64,000 nucleotides of DNA, from positions 682,001 through 746,000 of the forward strand of contig NZ_KB907310.1 in assembly GCF_000381925.1 (NCBI RefSeq). The letters run 5' to 3'. Each line of letters opens with the position of its first letter. The stretch's first letter is position 1. This DNA is from Nocardia sp. BMG111209 (GTDB lineage: Bacteria; Actinomycetota; Actinomycetes; Mycobacteriales; Mycobacteriaceae). Made by a program: the position numbers and the translations under genes. Under the pieces are notes generated by a model. That model was not told the DNA's origin. It saw only the letters and a list, made by a program, of their open reading frames with translations, and made no database searches. Shown in pieces: positions 33,475-43,369 of this stretch.

Positions 33475-36400
33475 ATGACCGACCTACATGTACCGGTGCA
33501 TCCGGTACGTTTCGTCACCTCGGCGGCGCTCTTCGACGGGCACGACGCGGCGATCAACATCATGCGGCGGATCCTGCAGGCGCAGGGCGCCGAGGTGATC
33601 CACCTCGGGCACAACCGGGCCGTCCACGAGGTGGTCGACGCGGTCCTCAGCGAGGACGTGCAGGGGGTGGCGGTCAGCTCCTATCAGGGCGGGCACGTCG
33701 AATACTTCGAATATCTCGCGGCGGCGCTGCGCGAGGCCGGCGCCGGGCACGTGCGGATCTTCGGCGGCGGCGGCGGCGTCATCGTGCCGGGGGAGATCGC
33801 CCGGCTCGCCGAGTCCGGGGTGCGCATCTTCTCTCCCGAAGACGGCCAGCGGCTCGGTCTGCCCGGCATGATCAACGAGCTGGTCCGGGACTGCGACGTG
33901 GACCTCGCGCAGCAGCCGGTGCCCGTGACCGCGACGCTCGCGGGGGAGCGCACCGCGCTGGCCCGCACCCTCACCTGCCTGCAACAGGACACCCTGCCCG
34001 CCGACGACCTCGCCGCGCTGACCGCCGCCACGGCCGGCCGGACCGTGCCGGTTCTCGGCATCACCGGTACCGGCGGCTCGGGTAAATCCTCGCTGACCGA
34101 CGAACTGGTCCGCCGGCTGCGCACCGATCAGCAGGACAAACTGCGCGTGGCCGTGCTGGCCGTCGACCCCACCCGCCGCCGCGGCGGCGGCGCGCTGCTC
34201 GGCGACCGGATCCGGATGAACGCGCTGGACGCCGGCCACACCTACTTCCGCTCGCTGGCCACCCGCGGCGCACACGAACTGCCGACCAATATCGACGCGA
34301 TGATCCTGGCCTGCAAGGCCGCCGGATACGACCTGGTGATCCTGGAGACGCCGGGTATCGGCCAGGGCGACGCGGCCATCGTCGACCACGTCGACGTCGC
34401 GCTGTACGTGATGACCCCGGAATTCGGCGCCGCCTCCCAGCTGGAGAAGATCGACATGCTGGATTTCGCGGATGTGGTGGCGATCAACAAGTTCGAGCGG
34501 CGCGGGGCCGCCGACGCGCTGCGCGACGTATCGCGGCAGCTGATCCGCAACCGGGAGGCCTTCGGCGCCGCGCCGGAGGATATGCCGGTGTTCGGCACCA
34601 GCGCCGCCACCTTCAACGACGACGGCGTCACGGCGCTGTACCAGCATCTGATCGGTCTGCTCGGCGAGCGCGGGCTGCCACTGGAACCGGGTGCGCTGCC
34701 GCGCGTGGATGTGCGGGCCTCGACCAGATTCGCCCAGCTCATCCCGCCCGCCCGGGTGCGCTACCTGGCGGAGATCGCCGATACCGTGCGCGGCTATCAC
34801 GCCGAGACGGCGCGGCAGGTGATCGCCGCACAGCGGGTGCAGCGGTTCGACGCGGTGCTCGCGGAACTCGGCGCGGGAGACGAGATCGGTTCCGCCGCAG
34901 CGCGATCCGGTGATGCGGTGGCGCACGCGCCGGTCGCCGCCGAAACCGCGGCCGCGACCGCGGCGGTGGGAAGGTTGCTGGCGCAGGCCCGCACCGAGCT
35001 GACCCCCGGCAATGCCGCGCTGCTCGACGGCTGGCCCGTGGTGGCCGAGTCGTACCTCGGCGAGGAGCAGGTGGTGCGGGTGCGCGACCGCGAACTGCGG
35101 ACCGCGCTGCGGCGAACCACGTTGTCCGGCAGTTCGATTCCGCGCGTGTCGCTGCCACGCTACACCGATCACGGTGAGCTGCTGCGATTCCTGCGCGCGG
35201 AGCATCTGCCGGGCCGATTCCCGTTCACCGCAGGGGTTTTCCCGTTCAAGCGGGACAACGAGGATCCGGCGCGGATGTTCGCCGGCGAGGGCGATCCGTT
35301 CCGCACCAACCGGCGGTTCCGGGTGCTGTCCGAGCATTCCGACGCGAAACGCCTGTCCACGGCGTTCGATTCGGTGACCCTGTACGGTCACGATCCGGCC
35401 GAGCGGCCCGACATCTACGGTAAGGTCGGCACCTCCGGGGTCTCGGTGGCCTCGCTGGACGATATGAAGGCGCTCTACGACGGGTTCGACCTCTCCGCGC
35501 CGACCACCTCGGTGTCGATGACCATCAACGGGCCGGCGCCGACCATGCTCGCCTTCTTCCTGAACACGGCGATCGATCAAGCGCTGCAACGATTCTCGGA
35601 ATCCGAGGGGCGCGCGCCGACCGCGGACGAGACTGCCGCGCTGCGCGCGCGGACCCTGGCCACCGTGCGCGGCACCGTGCAGGCCGACATCCTCAAGGAG
35701 GATCAGGGCCAGAACACCTGCATCTTCTCCACCGAGTTCAGCCTGCGCATGATGGCCGACATCCAGGAATGGTTCGTGCGCAACGGGGTTCGCAACTTCT
35801 ACTCGGTGTCGATCTCCGGCTATCACATCGCCGAGGCCGGGGCGAATCCGATCAGCCAGCTCGCCTTCACCCTCGCCAACGGATTCACCTATGTGGAGGC
35901 GTATCTCGCGCGCGGGATGCACATCGACGAGTTCGCGCCCAACCTGTCCTTCTTCTTCTCCAACGGCATGGATCCGGAGTATTCGGTGATCGGCCGGGTG
36001 GCGCGGCGGATCTGGGCGGTCGCCATGCGCGACAAGTACGGGGCCGACGAACGCTCGCAGAAGCTCAAGTACCACGTCCAGACCTCCGGCCGCTCGCTGC
36101 ACGCCCAGGAGATGAACTTCAACGACATCCGCACCACGCTGCAGGCGCTGATCGCGATCTACGACAACTGCAACAGCCTGCACACCAACGCCTACGACGA
36201 GGCGGTCACCACCCCGACCGAGGAGTCGGTGCGGCGCGCGCTGGCGATCCAGTTGATCATCAACAAGGAGTGGGGTCTCGCGGTCAACGAGAATCCGCTG
36301 CAGGGCAGTTTCATCATCGAGGAGCTGACCGATCTGGTCGAGGAGGCGGTCCTCGCCGAATTCGAGCGGATCTCCGAGCGCGGCGGCGTGCTGGGTGCGA

Positions 36401-36765
36401 TGGAGACCGGCTATCAGCGCGGCCGCATCCAGGACGAGTCCATGCGGTACGAACATCGCAAGCACGACGGCACGCTGCCCATCGTCGGGGTCAACACCTT
36501 CCGCAACCCGCACGGGGAGGAGCACCGGGAGCTCGAACTGGCCCGCGGCACCGAGGCCGAGAAGCAGTCCCAGTTGCAGCGGACCCAGGACTTCCGGCAG
36601 CAGCACCGGGACGAGGCGCATGCCGCCCTGGCCCGCCTGGAGGCCGCGGCCCGCGGTGACGACAACGTCTTCGCGGTCCTGATGGACGCCGCGCGCGTCT
36701 GCACCCTGCAGCAGGTCACCGACGCCTTCTTCACCGTCGGGGGGCAGTACCGCCGCAACGTCTGA
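33475..36765 (+). CDS. icmF: Fused isobutyryl-CoA mutase (IcmF)
   Basis: 1096 aa coenzyme-B12 enzyme interconverting isobutyryl-CoA and n-butyryl-CoA. Domain order: B12-binding domain 10-140 with SAALFDGHDAAINIMRRIL (DGHD 21-24, the base-off His); MeaI-like G-protein chaperone about 190-420 with Walker A GTGGSGKS (198-205) and LETPGIGQGDAAIV; linker about 455-500; large mutase subunit to the end with GKVGTSGVSVASLDDMKALYDGFDL and YHVQTSGRSLHAQEMNFNDIRTT. ATG 33475 is preceded by GGAGG. It can connect valine/isobutyryl-CoA to butyryl-CoA metabolism. No cobalamin riboswitch fits upstream. Confidence 0.96.
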   Translation: MTDLHVPVHPVRFVTSAALFDGHDAAINIMRRILQAQGAEVIHLGHNRAVHEVVDAVLSEDVQGVAVSSYQGGHVEYFEYLAAALREAGAGHVRIFGGGGGVIVPGEIARLAESGVRIFSPEDGQRLGLPGMINELVRDCDVDLAQQPVPVTATLAGERTALARTLTCLQQDTLPADDLAALTAATAGRTVPVLGITGTGGSGKSSLTDELVRRLRTDQQDKLRVAVLAVDPTRRRGGGALLGDRIRMNALDAGHTYFRSLATRGAHELPTNIDAMILACKAAGYDLVILETPGIGQGDAAIVDHVDVALYVMTPEFGAASQLEKIDMLDFADVVAINKFERRGAADALRDVSRQLIRNREAFGAAPEDMPVFGTSAATFNDDGVTALYQHLIGLLGERGLPLEPGALPRVDVRASTRFAQLIPPARVRYLAEIADTVRGYHAETARQVIAAQRVQRFDAVLAELGAGDEIGSAAARSGDAVAHAPVAAETAAATAAVGRLLAQARTELTPGNAALLDGWPVVAESYLGEEQVVRVRDRELRTALRRTTLSGSSIPRVSLPRYTDHGELLRFLRAEHLPGRFPFTAGVFPFKRDNEDPARMFAGEGDPFRTNRRFRVLSEHSDAKRLSTAFDSVTLYGHDPAERPDIYGKVGTSGVSVASLDDMKALYDGFDLSAPTTSVSMTINGPAPTMLAFFLNTAIDQALQRFSESEGRAPTADETAALRARTLATVRGTVQADILKEDQGQNTCIFSTEFSLRMMADIQEWFVRNGVRNFYSVSISGYHIAEAGANPISQLAFTLANGFTYVEAYLARGMHIDEFAPNLSFFFSNGMDPEYSVIGRVARRIWAVAMRDKYGADERSQKLKYHVQTSGRSLHAQEMNFNDIRTTLQALIAIYDNCNSLHTNAYDEAVTTPTEESVRRALAIQLIINKEWGLAVNENPLQGSFIIEELTDLVEEAVLAEFERISERGGVLGAMETGYQRGRIQDESMRYEHRKHDGTLPIVGVNTFRNPHGEEHRELELARGTEAEKQSQLQRTQDFRQQHRDEAHAALARLEAAARGDDNVFAVLMDAARVCTLQQVTDAFFTVGGQYRRNV

Positions 36766-36897
36766 CCGGTTCGTGGCCCGCCCGTCGCTCGTACTCTGGA
36801 CAGTATGCAAGCGATCGATCGGCCCGACCTGCGGCGATCGGCCCCGGGACCATGGGGCGATCGCCGATCGGACGGGTAGCCGGACGAAAGGGGCGGT

Positions 36898-37983
36898 ATG
36901 GACCTCGCGGGAATCAGCGTCGTGGACGCCCACATCCACCAGTGGGATCCACTCGGGACGCCCAGGGAGTTCAGCGCCGCCGCCAAGCTGCTGCGCTACC
37001 TGCCGCTGCCGGCCGACTTCGCCACCCGGCTGACGCCGAAGCGGGATCGGGAGTTCATCGCCGACCCCAGCGCCTATCTGCACCCGTACCTGCCCGCCGA
37101 CTACCGCTCCGACGCCGGTGAGGTGCCGGTGGAGGCGCTGGTGCACATCGAGGTGGAATGGGCCGGGCGGGCGCCGGCGGCCAAGGCCGACGAGACCCGC
37201 TGGGTCGCGAGCCTGCCGTTCGGCGTCGACACGCCCGCCCTCGGGGCGATCATCGGCGGCGGCGATCCGAGCCGCCTCGGCTTCGCCGACCTGGTCGACG
37301 CGCACCGCTCGGCATCACCGCTGGTCCGGGGCATCCGCACGATGGTCGCCCACCACCCGGACCCCGGCGTCCGCTCCTTCGCGGAGGTGCCGGGCGTCCT
37401 CACCTCCTCCGGATTCCTGAACGGATTCGGGGTGCTCGCCGACCGCGACCTGCTGTTCGAGGCCTGGGTGTACTCGCATCAGCTGCCGGAGGTGACTGCC
37501 CTGGCACAACGGTTCCCCGAGGTGACCATCGTGCTCGACCACCTCGGGACCCCCGCGGGCATCTTCGGCCCGGTCGGCCGCACCACCGGCGCCGATGCCG
37601 CCGCGCGGCGCGAATTGTTCGGCCGCTGGCGCGAGGACCTCGCCACCCTGGCCGCCCAGCCGAACGTGCTGGCCAAGGTCAGCGGCCTGGCGATGCCCAT
37701 CCTCGGCCATCCGGTCCCGGTCCGCGGCAACCCGACCCCGGTAGCGGCTCTGCTGGAACGCGTCGCGCCGCTGCTGCACCACGCCTTCGACGTCTTCGGC
37801 GCGCAACGCCTGATCTGGGGCTCGAACTTCCCGATCGACAAACCGATCACCAGCATCGCCGACAGTGCCCAGGTGGTCGTCGACGTGCTGGCCGACCGCG
37901 GTGGCAGCGCCGTCGAGCTGGACCAGGTCTTCCGCACCAACGCACAGAGCGTCTACGCGATCGACGCCGCCCTACTGGCCTGA
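36898..37983 (+). CDS. Amidohydrolase-2 family metal-dependent hydrolase
   Basis: 361 aa TIM-barrel enzyme. N-terminal VVDAHIHQWDP holds the HxH metal ligands; VLDHLGTPAG carries the later His; ERLIWGSNFPI-type RLIWGSNFPIDKP holds the active-site Asp/Asn position, which here is Asn-Phe-Pro with a following Asp. Family members are decarboxylases or lactone hydrolases (2-pyrone-4,6-dicarboxylate lactonase-like). GAAAGGGG is 4-5 nt before ATG. It follows icmF by 132 nt on the same strand; link to IcmF unproven. Confidence 0.85.
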   Translation: MDLAGISVVDAHIHQWDPLGTPREFSAAAKLLRYLPLPADFATRLTPKRDREFIADPSAYLHPYLPADYRSDAGEVPVEALVHIEVEWAGRAPAAKADETRWVASLPFGVDTPALGAIIGGGDPSRLGFADLVDAHRSASPLVRGIRTMVAHHPDPGVRSFAEVPGVLTSSGFLNGFGVLADRDLLFEAWVYSHQLPEVTALAQRFPEVTIVLDHLGTPAGIFGPVGRTTGADAAARRELFGRWREDLATLAAQPNVLAKVSGLAMPILGHPVPVRGNPTPVAALLERVAPLLHHAFDVFGAQRLIWGSNFPIDKPITSIADSAQVVVDVLADRGGSAVELDQVFRTNAQSVYAIDAALLA

Positions 37984-38181
37984 CCGAGCGCCGGTCGTCG
38001 GCGCCGTCTGCGAGCTGCTGACCGTCGGCGACGCCGGTAGGGATCGGCGGCAGTTGTGGGGATGTCCGTGCCTGCCGGGACCGCCGGTCGTCGACACCGG
38101 TGCGGTGCCGGCGCTGCGTGGCCGCGGTGATGTGGTGCGTGTGGCTCGGTCGGCTCGGCCGAATGGTGTTGTGCCGGTGCG

Positions 38182-38961
38182 CTACTCGGTCCGGTGGTGG
38201 ACGGCGGCGGCGAGGGCGGCGGTCAGTTCGGCGTGGGCGGTGACCAGGGACGGGCCGTACCAGGTGAGGGCGCGGCCGGCGACGAGTGCCACCGGGAGGT
38301 CCGGGAAGGCTTCCGGGCCATCGGTTTTCGTGAAGACGTACGGTTCGTCGGGGAGTACCGCCAGGTCGACGTTCGCCGTCAGTTCGGCGTCGGACACGGT
38401 GGGATAGCGCTCGGGGCGGTCGGCGTGCACCAGGTGCAGGCCGAGGCGGCGGGCCAGGTCGCCGGTGAAGGTGTCGCGGCCGACGACCATCCACGGATTG
38501 CGCCAGATCGGAATCACCGCGCGCACAGCGGGTTTCGGTGGGGGTACGGACCAGATCCGTTCCGCCTCGGTCAGCCAGGGCGGGAGCGGCACCGCGAGCG
38601 CGGTGCCGAACAGGTTCGCCAGGGCGGTGCAGGCCTCGTCCAGGGTGGTGATCCTGGTGACCCACACCGGAATTCCCGCCGCGCGCAGCCGGTCCACGTC
38701 CAGGCGGCGGTTCTCCTCCTGATTGCAGACCACCAGATCCGGGGCGAGCGCCACGATCCGGCGCACATTCGGATTCTTGGTGCCGCGCACTCGTTCCACC
38801 GCCAGGCCGGTCGGGTGGGTGCACCAGTCGGTGGCGGCGATCAGTACCTCGGGGCAGGTCGCGGTGATGGCCTCGGTCAGCGACGGAACCAGCGACACCA
38901 CCCGCCGCGCGGGGCGGGGGATCGGTACCGGTGTGCCCAGATCGTCCACCGGATCGGTCAC
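38182..38961 (-). CDS. BtuF-like helical-backbone metal receptor, without signal peptide
   Basis: 259 aa. PARRVVSLVPSLTEAITA, then VERVRGTKNPNVRRIVALAPDLVVCNQEENRRLDVDRLRAAGIPVWV fits the two-lobe fold of BtuF/FhuD-type periplasmic receptors, but the protein starts directly at the first lobe with no signal peptide or lipobox, so it should be cytosolic. GTG start overlaps the SWIM-gene stop (GTGA). Third gene of an operon with the SNF2 helicase and SWIM protein. Ligand unknown (corrinoid, heme or siderophore are candidates). Confidence 0.8.
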   Translation of the reverse strand: MTDPVDDLGTPVPIPRPARRVVSLVPSLTEAITATCPEVLIAATDWCTHPTGLAVERVRGTKNPNVRRIVALAPDLVVCNQEENRRLDVDRLRAAGIPVWVTRITTLDEACTALANLFGTALAVPLPPWLTEAERIWSVPPPKPAVRAVIPIWRNPWMVVGRDTFTGDLARRLGLHLVHADRPERYPTVSDAELTANVDLAVLPDEPYVFTKTDGPEAFPDLPVALVAGRALTWYGPSLVTAHAELTAALAAAVHHRTE

Positions 38962-39734
38962 GGCCGGTCCTCCAATGCCCGGTAGATCGCGCGCAGATCG
39001 CGCAGGCCCGCCTCGGCGGTGCGCTCGTCCGCGGCGGTCGCGCGCAGGGCCTGGCGCAGCGGGATCGGATCGAGATCGTCTATGGCGGTGCGGAATTCGG
39101 GCGTGGGCAGGGCGGGCAGGGCGATGTTCTCGCCGTACAGGTCGTCGGAAACCGTGGGGCCGCTGTCGCGTTCGACGCCGCCGATGAGGGTGTCCAGGTC
39201 GAGGCCGCGCAGGGTGAGCATCACCGCGGGTTCCTCGTCGAGGCGTTCCGCGATGATGTAGCAGAGTGCGGCGACATGTTTGCAGGGCCAGCCGGAATCC
39301 GGGCAGGTGCAGGAGAAGTCGAGTTCGGCGGCGGTGCCGGGCAGCAGCATCGGGCCCAGTTCGGGCGGCAGGGTGCCGGAGGCGAGCTGCGCGAGCATGC
39401 CGGGGGTGGCGCGGACCAGGTCGATCACCTCGTCGAGGCGCTCGTCGCGCAGCTGCCGCAGCGTCAGCACCGCGGTGAAGGGCCGGGGCTGGCTGCCCTG
39501 CACCTCCGCGGCCACCGTGCCGGGTTCGAGGTGATAACTCACCACCTGGCCCGCGCGGGCATAGGAGCGGCCGCGCGTGAGCCGGCCCGCATCGGCGACC
39601 TGTTCGATCGCGTCCAGAAAGGCGCGGCCCCACCAACTCCGGGCGAAGGACGCGCCACGGCGGCTCCGGGACCGCACCCCGCCGTGCACCGGAATGCGCT
39701 TGCCGTACTTGCTGTAATCCTCGACCGGACTCAT
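38958..39734 (-). CDS. SWIM zinc-finger protein
   Basis: 258 aa. The SWIM motif is CTCPDSGWPCKHVAALCYIIAERL (CxC...CxH, about residues 141-152), a zinc fold for nucleic-acid or protein binding. The N-terminal half (FARSWWGRAFLDAIEQ...RGRSYARAGQVVSYHLEPGTVAAEVQGSQPRPFTA) is the usual partner domain of bacterial SWIM proteins. Such genes are regularly paired with SNF2-type helicases in actinomycetes. Located between the helicase (58 nt upstream) and the metal-receptor gene (overlap). Confidence 0.88.
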   Translation of the reverse strand: MSPVEDYSKYGKRIPVHGGVRSRSRRGASFARSWWGRAFLDAIEQVADAGRLTRGRSYARAGQVVSYHLEPGTVAAEVQGSQPRPFTAVLTLRQLRDERLDEVIDLVRATPGMLAQLASGTLPPELGPMLLPGTAAELDFSCTCPDSGWPCKHVAALCYIIAERLDEEPAVMLTLRGLDLDTLIGGVERDSGPTVSDDLYGENIALPALPTPEFRTAIDDLDPIPLRQALRATAADERTAEAGLRDLRAIYRALEDRP

Positions 39735-39792
39735 ACCGCGGTGTCACCTGCCCCGTTGCCGATGCCGTGGCCTACCCGTGCCGCTCGACCGT

Positions 39793-42606
39793 TCATTCGC
39801 CGACCGCCTCGGAGCCGAGTGCGAACAGGGTGCGGATCTCGTCGTTGTTCAGTTCGCCGATCCAGTTCTCGCCGGTGCCCACCGTCAGATTCGCCAATTC
39901 CTGTTTGCCGCCGAGCATGTCGTGGATCCGTTCCTCGACGGTGTCCACGCACACCAGTTTGCGTACCTGGACGTCGCGGCGCTGGCCGATGCGGAAGGCG
40001 CGGTCGGTGGCCTGGTTCTCGACCGCCGGATTCCACCACCGATCCAGGTGCACGACGTGGTTGGCGGCGGTCAGGTTCAGGCCGGTGCCACCGGCCTTGA
40101 GCGACAACAACATCAGCGGTGGGCCGTCCTCCTCCTGGAACCGTTCGACCATGGTGTCGCGGCCGGTCTTGGACACCCCGCCGTGCAGGAACGGGATGCG
40201 GGTGCCGAACCGTTCGGTGAGATACGGCGCGATCAGCTCGCCGAATTCGCGGAACTGGGTGAACAGCAGGGCCTTCTCGCCGTCGGCGAGGACGGACTCC
40301 AGTACGTCCTCCACCAGCGCCAGCTTGCCGGAGCGGTGCTGTCCGCGGCGCAGTATCGAGGAGCCGTCGCCGAGGTAGTGGGCCGGGTGGTTGCACACCT
40401 GCTTCAGCCGGGTCAGCGCGCCCAGTACCGTGCCCTTGCGCGAAATGCTCTCGCTCTTGGTGCTTTTCAGCTTCGCGACCATATCGTCGACCACGGCCTG
40501 ATACAGCGCGGCCTGTTCGACGGTGAGGTTGGCGCGGACCGCCATCTCGATCTTGTCGGGCAGGTCGGCGATCACCGCCGGATCGGTCTTCACCCGGCGC
40601 AGCACGAACGGGCCGGTCACCGTGCGCAATCGGGTGATGGCGTTCTCGTCGCGTTCGCGTTCGATCGGAATCGCGAACCGGGCGTGGAACTGTGAGGCCT
40701 TGCCCAGCAGCGACGGCGCCGCGAAATCCATGATGGACCGCAGCTCCTCCAGCCGGTTCTCCACCGGAGTTCCGGTGAGCGCCAGGCGATGTCGCGCCGG
40801 GATCTCCCGCGCGGCGCGGGCCTGGCGGGTGGCGGCGTTCTTGATGTGCTGCGCCTCGTCGAGGACGACCCGGCCCCAGGTCTGCCGCTTCAGCTCCTCG
40901 ACATCGCGGGCCAGCAGCGCGTAGGTGGTGATCATCAGATCGGAATCGGCAACGGCGGCATCGAATTCCGCGCCGGAGCGGCGGCCGGCCCCGTGATGCA
41001 CCGCGACCCGCAGGTCGGGGGCGAACCGCTGCGCCTCACGCTGCCAGTTGCCCACCACCGACATCGGGCACACCAGCAGCGTCGGCCCGGGTACGGCGGC
41101 GGCCTGCTCGCGCTCGTGGACCAGCAGGGCCAGCACCTGCACCGTCTTGCCCAGGCCCATATCGTCGGCCAGGATGCCGCCGCAGCCCAGCCGGCTCATG
41201 GTGGCCAGCCAGGTCAGTCCGCGCTCCTGATACGGGCGCAACTGGGCCCGCAGCCCGGCCGGGGCCGGGATCGGCGCCACCTCGCGGTTCCCGTCGAGCA
41301 GCGCCGACACCCAGCCGGTGGCGGTGACCTCCTCCAGCGGCACCCGCTTCACCTCGGAACCCGACACCTCGGCCAGCACCTGGGCCATCGTGCCGATCCG
41401 GTCGTCGGTGCGGCCGCCGAGATAGACGGCCGCGGCGGCGAGCGCCTCGTGGTCGGCCTGCACCCATTCGCCGCGCAACTGCACCAGATCCGATTTGGCC
41501 TGCACCAGCCGCGCCATCTCGGCGGGGGTCAGCACGGTATCGCCGAGCGCCAATTCCCAACGGTAGGAGACCAATCCGCTGAGGCCGACGGCGCTGTCGG
41601 CGGCGGCCGGACTCTGCACCCGCAACCGCATACTCGGCGCGACGATCCGCCAGGCCCGCGGCAGCATGAGTTGCACTCCGGCGCCGCGTAATTCGTGTGC
41701 GCCGTGCGCCACCAGATCCTGTACCCCGGTGGTGGTGAGCAGGAAGTCGATACCGCCGGGTGCGCGCGGCAGATCGCGCAGCCGCGGGTACGCCGCGATC
41801 GCGGCCGTCACCTTCTCGCCCGCCAGGCGCAGCATCGCCGGTTCGCCGGACAGCGGGACCGGTTGCGGCGCTTCACCTTCCGAGCGCAGGCAGACCTCCA
41901 GGCGCCACAGCGTGTCGGCGTCGACGATGCCGTCGGGATCCTCCGCCGGCTCCAGCAGCCGCAGGACGAGTTCCGGCTCGCCGACGGTCAGACTGGTTCG
42001 CCACTGCTCGAGCGCGGTGGCCACCCGATGCGAGCCCGATTCGACCGGCGCGTCGGCGAGCAGCGCCGCGACCAGCTCGTGGGTGGGCTGCTGCGGTGCG
42101 GCCTCGGCCAGCACACCCCGCACGATCGGATCGGTCAGCTCCGCGACCAGATCCTCCAGCACCGCCGCGGGCCGCCCGGCCACCCGCAGCGCGGGCGGGG
42201 TGGCCGCGACCAGTTCGGCCAGCCAGGCCCGTTGCCGCTGTCCGCCGATCAGCCGCCAGCGTGCCCACCATTCGCCGTCGGCCCGGGTCAGCTCGGGCAC
42301 CACCCGGCCGCCGCGCGCCCAGCGCCGCACCCCCTGCGCGGTGTGCGCGAGGAAGCGCAGGTCGGCGGCCACCGCGGCGGGCGGCAACCGCTGCAACAGC
42401 ACCTCGGCGGCCCCGTCGGGCGCCAGCGCGTGCGCCGGCACCTCCACCTCGGCCGGTCCGTCCGGCCCGGGGCGCAGCACCCGGGCCCGATGCCGGAACC
42501 GCGCCGCCGCCACCAGCTCACCGAGCAGGCCGGGTACCGCGGCGCCGGAATCGTCGTCGCGCCACAGGAGCAGGCCCGACCCCGGCGTCCACAACCCGTG
42601 CAGCAT
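39793..42606 (-). CDS. SNF2-family DEAD/DEAH helicase
   Basis: 937 aa Swi2/Snf2 ATPase that would translocate on DNA. Residues up to about 430 form the bacterial SNF2-associated region; motif I DDMGLGKTVQVLALL, motif II VLDEAQHIKN, motif III LTGTPVENRL, and the helicase C lobe with AGGTGLNLTAANHVVHLDRWWNPAVENQATDRAFRIGQ (motifs V and VI). Leads the operon with the SWIM protein, probably acting in DNA repair or chromatin remodelling. TTTGAT lies 6 nt before the ATG, a weaker -10 candidate. Confidence 0.93.
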   Translation of the reverse strand: MLHGLWTPGSGLLLWRDDDSGAAVPGLLGELVAAARFRHRARVLRPGPDGPAEVEVPAHALAPDGAAEVLLQRLPPAAVAADLRFLAHTAQGVRRWARGGRVVPELTRADGEWWARWRLIGGQRQRAWLAELVAATPPALRVAGRPAAVLEDLVAELTDPIVRGVLAEAAPQQPTHELVAALLADAPVESGSHRVATALEQWRTSLTVGEPELVLRLLEPAEDPDGIVDADTLWRLEVCLRSEGEAPQPVPLSGEPAMLRLAGEKVTAAIAAYPRLRDLPRAPGGIDFLLTTTGVQDLVAHGAHELRGAGVQLMLPRAWRIVAPSMRLRVQSPAAADSAVGLSGLVSYRWELALGDTVLTPAEMARLVQAKSDLVQLRGEWVQADHEALAAAAVYLGGRTDDRIGTMAQVLAEVSGSEVKRVPLEEVTATGWVSALLDGNREVAPIPAPAGLRAQLRPYQERGLTWLATMSRLGCGGILADDMGLGKTVQVLALLVHEREQAAAVPGPTLLVCPMSVVGNWQREAQRFAPDLRVAVHHGAGRRSGAEFDAAVADSDLMITTYALLARDVEELKRQTWGRVVLDEAQHIKNAATRQARAAREIPARHRLALTGTPVENRLEELRSIMDFAAPSLLGKASQFHARFAIPIERERDENAITRLRTVTGPFVLRRVKTDPAVIADLPDKIEMAVRANLTVEQAALYQAVVDDMVAKLKSTKSESISRKGTVLGALTRLKQVCNHPAHYLGDGSSILRRGQHRSGKLALVEDVLESVLADGEKALLFTQFREFGELIAPYLTERFGTRIPFLHGGVSKTGRDTMVERFQEEDGPPLMLLSLKAGGTGLNLTAANHVVHLDRWWNPAVENQATDRAFRIGQRRDVQVRKLVCVDTVEERIHDMLGGKQELANLTVGTGENWIGELNNDEIRTLFALGSEAVGE

Positions 42607-42941
42607 CCGCCCATCAAATCAGCCGGTACCGACATCCGCGGCACCGGCCGCCGCCGCGGAACCTCCGGACATCCGGGCGGCGAATGAATTACCGAGCCGT
42701 AATTCGCGCTCGGCCGCGGGCCACGAATCCGTCGCACCGACCGACCACCCCTTTATTTCCCGCGGCGCGCGGAACATACTGAAATATCTGCTGGTCATGA
42801 CGCGAGCGGCGGATCGCTCGCGTTCCGCGACCTGTACTGAAGATTGTTCCGGGCATTGAACGGTCCTGCGACCGGGTGTTCCCGGCGAGCCCGAATTCGC
42901 GGCGCGGCCGGCGTCGCGCAGAGCAGGGAGGGCAGTGAATC
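42607..42941. other. 335-bp intergenic region
   Basis: No credible gene. It separates the divergent SNF2 helicase and the 120-aa hypothetical gene. The only clear structure is GAATTAC-6-GTAATTC at 42686-42705, plus AT-rich tracts near 42745-42790 suitable for promoters. Confidence 0.6.
42686..42705. promoter_or_regulatory. Inverted repeat GAATTAC-6-GTAATTC
   Basis: Perfect 7-bp arms at 42686-42692 and 42699-42705, in the divergent promoter region of the SNF2 operon. Could be an operator; no cognate regulator is adjacent. Confidence 0.45.
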
Positions 42942-43304
42942 ATGACAATTCTGCTCCAGGTACTCGAGCAGGGTTTCACGCCGACGACGCCGTGGGAACG
43001 ACGCAAATTCACGTTCGTCGACGCGTCGAAGATCGTCGGTATGCGGCTGGACGGCCAGTCCGGGGTGTGGCTGGATCTGTCCCGGCCGGGTGAATCGCAG
43101 CGGCTGGCGCGGACCGGTGATCCGCGGCACGCGATCACCTTTCTGTTGAACACGTTCGCGAAGATCGCCGAATGCGAGGAACGGGGTGGTTCCTGGCTGA
43201 TCGGCCACGACGGCGTGCACGCCGAATCCGTGCAGGCCATGCGGTATCCGCCGCAGGAGGCCGACCTCCCCGCCGACGATCTGCTGGCGCGCGCCTGGCT
43301 GTAG
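42942..43304 (+). CDS. Hypothetical protein, 120 aa
   Basis: Soluble, no signal peptide. Features: ERRKFTFVDASKIVGMRLDGQSGVWLDLSRPGESQRLARTGDPRHAITFLLNTFAKIAECEERGGSW. Looks like a compact alpha/beta domain; I do not recognise the family. GGGAGGGCAG before the ATG supports the start. Codon use is typical of the window. Confidence 0.7.
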   Translation: MTILLQVLEQGFTPTTPWERRKFTFVDASKIVGMRLDGQSGVWLDLSRPGESQRLARTGDPRHAITFLLNTFAKIAECEERGGSWLIGHDGVHAESVQAMRYPPQEADLPADDLLARAWL

Positions 43305-43369
43305 CGACCCGCCCGCCGGACACGCCGGGACGCGCGGAGTTGTCGGCGGCCCGGTGTAAGAACTGATCC

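Noticed and set aside
33484..37305. Very long open frame antisense to icmF (about 1270 codons)
   Set aside because: Its residues are the His/Arg/Gly/Asp-rich mix expected from reading GC-rich coding DNA on the other strand; the sense frame gives a complete, motif-rich IcmF.
37984..38181. Possible remnant gene between the amidohydrolase and the metal-receptor gene
   Set aside because: About 200 bp of GC-rich sequence without recognisable motif in any frame; treated as intergenic.
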